From Aldrovandia affinis (taxonomy: Eukaryota; Chordata; Actinopteri; Notacanthiformes; Halosauridae), in the NCBI GenBank assembly GCA_029706075.1, contig JAINUG010000049.1:919918-983917 (forward strand): a stretch of DNA of 64,000 bases. The letters are read 5' to 3'. Under the pieces are notes generated by a model. It was not told the origin of the DNA. It saw nothing but the letters and a program-made list of their open reading frames with translations, and searched no databases. Shown here one piece after another: positions 62,292-64,000 of the stretch. Position 1 is the stretch's first letter; the number at the start of each line of letters is the position of its first letter. The position numbers were made by a program, and so were the translations under genes.

Positions 62292-63634
62292 GTGAGGCTG
62301 AGGGCTGTTGAGTGTATGGCTTTGCTAGTCTTCCCAACAGGCCTGTGCTGAAAGAAGGCTTTGACCCAACCACTGGAGAGAACAAAATAGACCTGCAATC
62401 AATCAGTGTTTGCCCTTACAAAGCTAACACTACAAGTGTTGCTTTTTTCCCAATGCAAATACAATTTTTAAAATATATTTTGTTTATTGCTGAATTTACA
62501 AAACTAGAAAACTAGCACTTATATTTCATGTGGAGTTAAGTGTCTGAAACTGTTATCCAGGGTGACATTAAATACACGGATAAAAATGAAGATCGAATGC
62601 CAGAAAGGTTAAATTAATGTTAAAATACTCAGACATTACCATAATGGCATAGCACAGAAGGGAAATGGAAAATGTAACTCTTACAGGACTATATGACAAG
62701 ATAAGGTCTAGAGCCAGCCATAAGGTCTCCTCACCATAGGAGACTCCCAAAGATAGACTCTCTGAGAATGTGTATCTGGGGTCTTCATGAATGGGGGGCT
62801 TAACTGCGGGCTCAACAAACTAATTTGTGATTAAAACCCTGGAGAGATTGCACTAATGAGAGAGACACACCGGCTGCAGCCATTATTAATGAATTGACTA
62901 AATAATCCAAGTACTTACTTTAAATGTGCGCTTCCAGCTGGGTTTATTACAATGGACAAACTGTCACAGAGACGAAACTGAACTCTTGATGTGAGCCAGA
63001 GGGAAGCTTTCTGCAGTGAGCTCATGCCGGCTTCCCTCCCCCCTCCCTGGGGCGGACAGCCAATTGCCGCCGGACTGGCACATTTGGGAATCGAACTCCG
63101 GCCGCATTGGGCAACTTGCATTCCGGCCGAACACTCTTACCGTTACGTCACCAGAGACGTGATTGGATGACACACTGTCACAGAGAGGAAACTGAACTCT
63201 TTGCTGTGATTGGATATTTTCTCGCCACAGTTTTGAGGGGAATCAACATTTGTGCCTCTTGAGCCCTTACCGTGCTATCAGCACTGTGGCCGAAACATGT
63301 GCGCTCTATCCCAGTGACTATTTCCCAAAATGCAGGGCGAACTAAACTATGGGAGGATGAGCGCCGTTCAGCCTTTGGGTGACCGGCGTGTTGTTTGTAG
63401 AACCCACCTAACTCCCACTCTTACTTATCCAATGACATAGCTGATGCTTGAATGTTTATGTAATCATCTGCATGGGAATTTGGACTTGATTCTTGCTCTT
63501 TTGCATTCCTAAAAGGATTTGTGACTTTGGCCCACTGACCTTCCTCCAGGGCTACCTGCAGCGTCATCATTAGCTAGACTCTGTGAGCATTCAATTTGTG
63601 TTCTTGTCATGTATCATCACTTTCTGCCCCTCAG
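62292..63634 (+). other. sipa1 intron
   Basis: Bounded by GTGAGG and a pyrimidine-rich TGCCCCTCAG. It contains the segment copied to 57.8 kb at its left end and a tRNA-like repeat at 62988-63173. Otherwise AT-rich and featureless. Confidence 0.8.
62988..63173 (-). repeat. tRNA-like SINE segment between 28-bp direct repeats
   Basis: On the minus strand it reads a degenerate A-box (GTGACGTAACGGTAAGAG) and a good B-box (GGAGTTCGATTCCC). It is flanked by 28-bp direct repeats, ACTGTCACAGAGACGAAACT onward at 62960-62987 and the same with one change at 63174-63201. This may be a SINE with an unusually long target duplication. Confidence 0.6.
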
Positions 63635-63759
63635 ATCACCAGAACTTCTTTGGCATGGATGACCGACTGGGTCCGGTGGCCATCAGCTTCCGGCGGGAGG
63701 AGAAGGAGGGGTCCAGTGGCGCCCAGTATAACTACAGGATAATTTTCCGCACAACGGAG
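63635..63759 (+). CDS. sipa1: SIPA1 second coding exon (gene continues off the window)
   Basis: Acceptor TCAG ends at 63634. With the last base of exon 1 it completes an Asp codon, then 41 codons run to a GTGACT donor after 63759 (phase 0). Encoded blocks HQNFFGMDDRLGPVAISFRR and YNYRIIFRTTE match the region leading into the RapGAP domain of SIPA1-family proteins almost residue for residue (human SIPA1 has HQNFFGMDESLGPVAVSLRR). The frame agrees with the second of the two frames of exon 1, which supports an indel in exon 1 rather than a misread splice. Confidence 0.92.
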
Positions 63760-63802
63760 GTGACTCGCGCACCTAGACCGGCGCCATTTCTTTCTGATTA
63801 AC

Positions 63803-64000
<198 letters not shown>

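Overview
The window is vertebrate genomic DNA, almost certainly from a ray-finned fish. Three genes are recognisable. The tRNA-derived SINEs that share a 3' tail with an L2 LINE, the Tc1 elements with the salmonid-type terminal sequence, the hAT-like MITEs and the very long (CA)n tracts are all typical of teleosts. Nothing visible fixes the species. There are no bacterial operons, CRISPR arrays or intact RNA genes.

Layout. 1-569 holds the end of an intron and the last coding exon of zdhhc24 (+ strand), followed by a probable 3'UTR of about 2.2 kb that contains a 200-bp TC tract. 9.4-11.35 kb holds a single-exon INSM-family zinc-finger repressor gene on the minus strand, with a TATA-like box, two CAGATG E-boxes and a poly(A) signal. 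From 11.4 to about 61 kb there is no convincing protein-coding gene. That interval has an AT-rich, repeat-poor part (about 11-21 kb) studded with TAGGCCTA-like words, then a part rich in mobile-element debris: a Harbinger transposase pseudogene, three Tc1 remnants, hAT MITEs with readable 8-bp target duplications, a 5'-truncated L2 LINE and related SINEs. 61.03-63.76 kb holds the first two coding exons of sipa1 (+ strand). The gene runs off the right edge after a 200-bp CA tract.

How the genes relate. They do not form a pathway: a palmitoyltransferase, a neuroendocrine transcriptional repressor and a Rap GTPase-activating protein. ZDHHC24 and SIPA1 both map to human 11q13 as I recall it, whereas mammalian INSM1 and INSM2 lie on other chromosomes. 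The INSM-family gene between them may therefore be an extra ancient paralogue. The gene-poor flanks fit a developmental regulator surrounded by regulatory DNA, but no enhancer can be proven from sequence alone.

Most notable points: the INSM copy in a SIPA1/ZDHHC24 neighbourhood with only four zinc fingers; a one-base frame break in sipa1 exon 1; a recent inverted partial copy of that exon and its splice junction 4 kb upstream, later split by a MITE; two hAT MITEs inserted in series at one 8-bp target; a 41-bp tandem array grown from a MITE end; a fold-back Tc1; and a perfect 31-bp hairpin. I found no clearly new multi-gene system.
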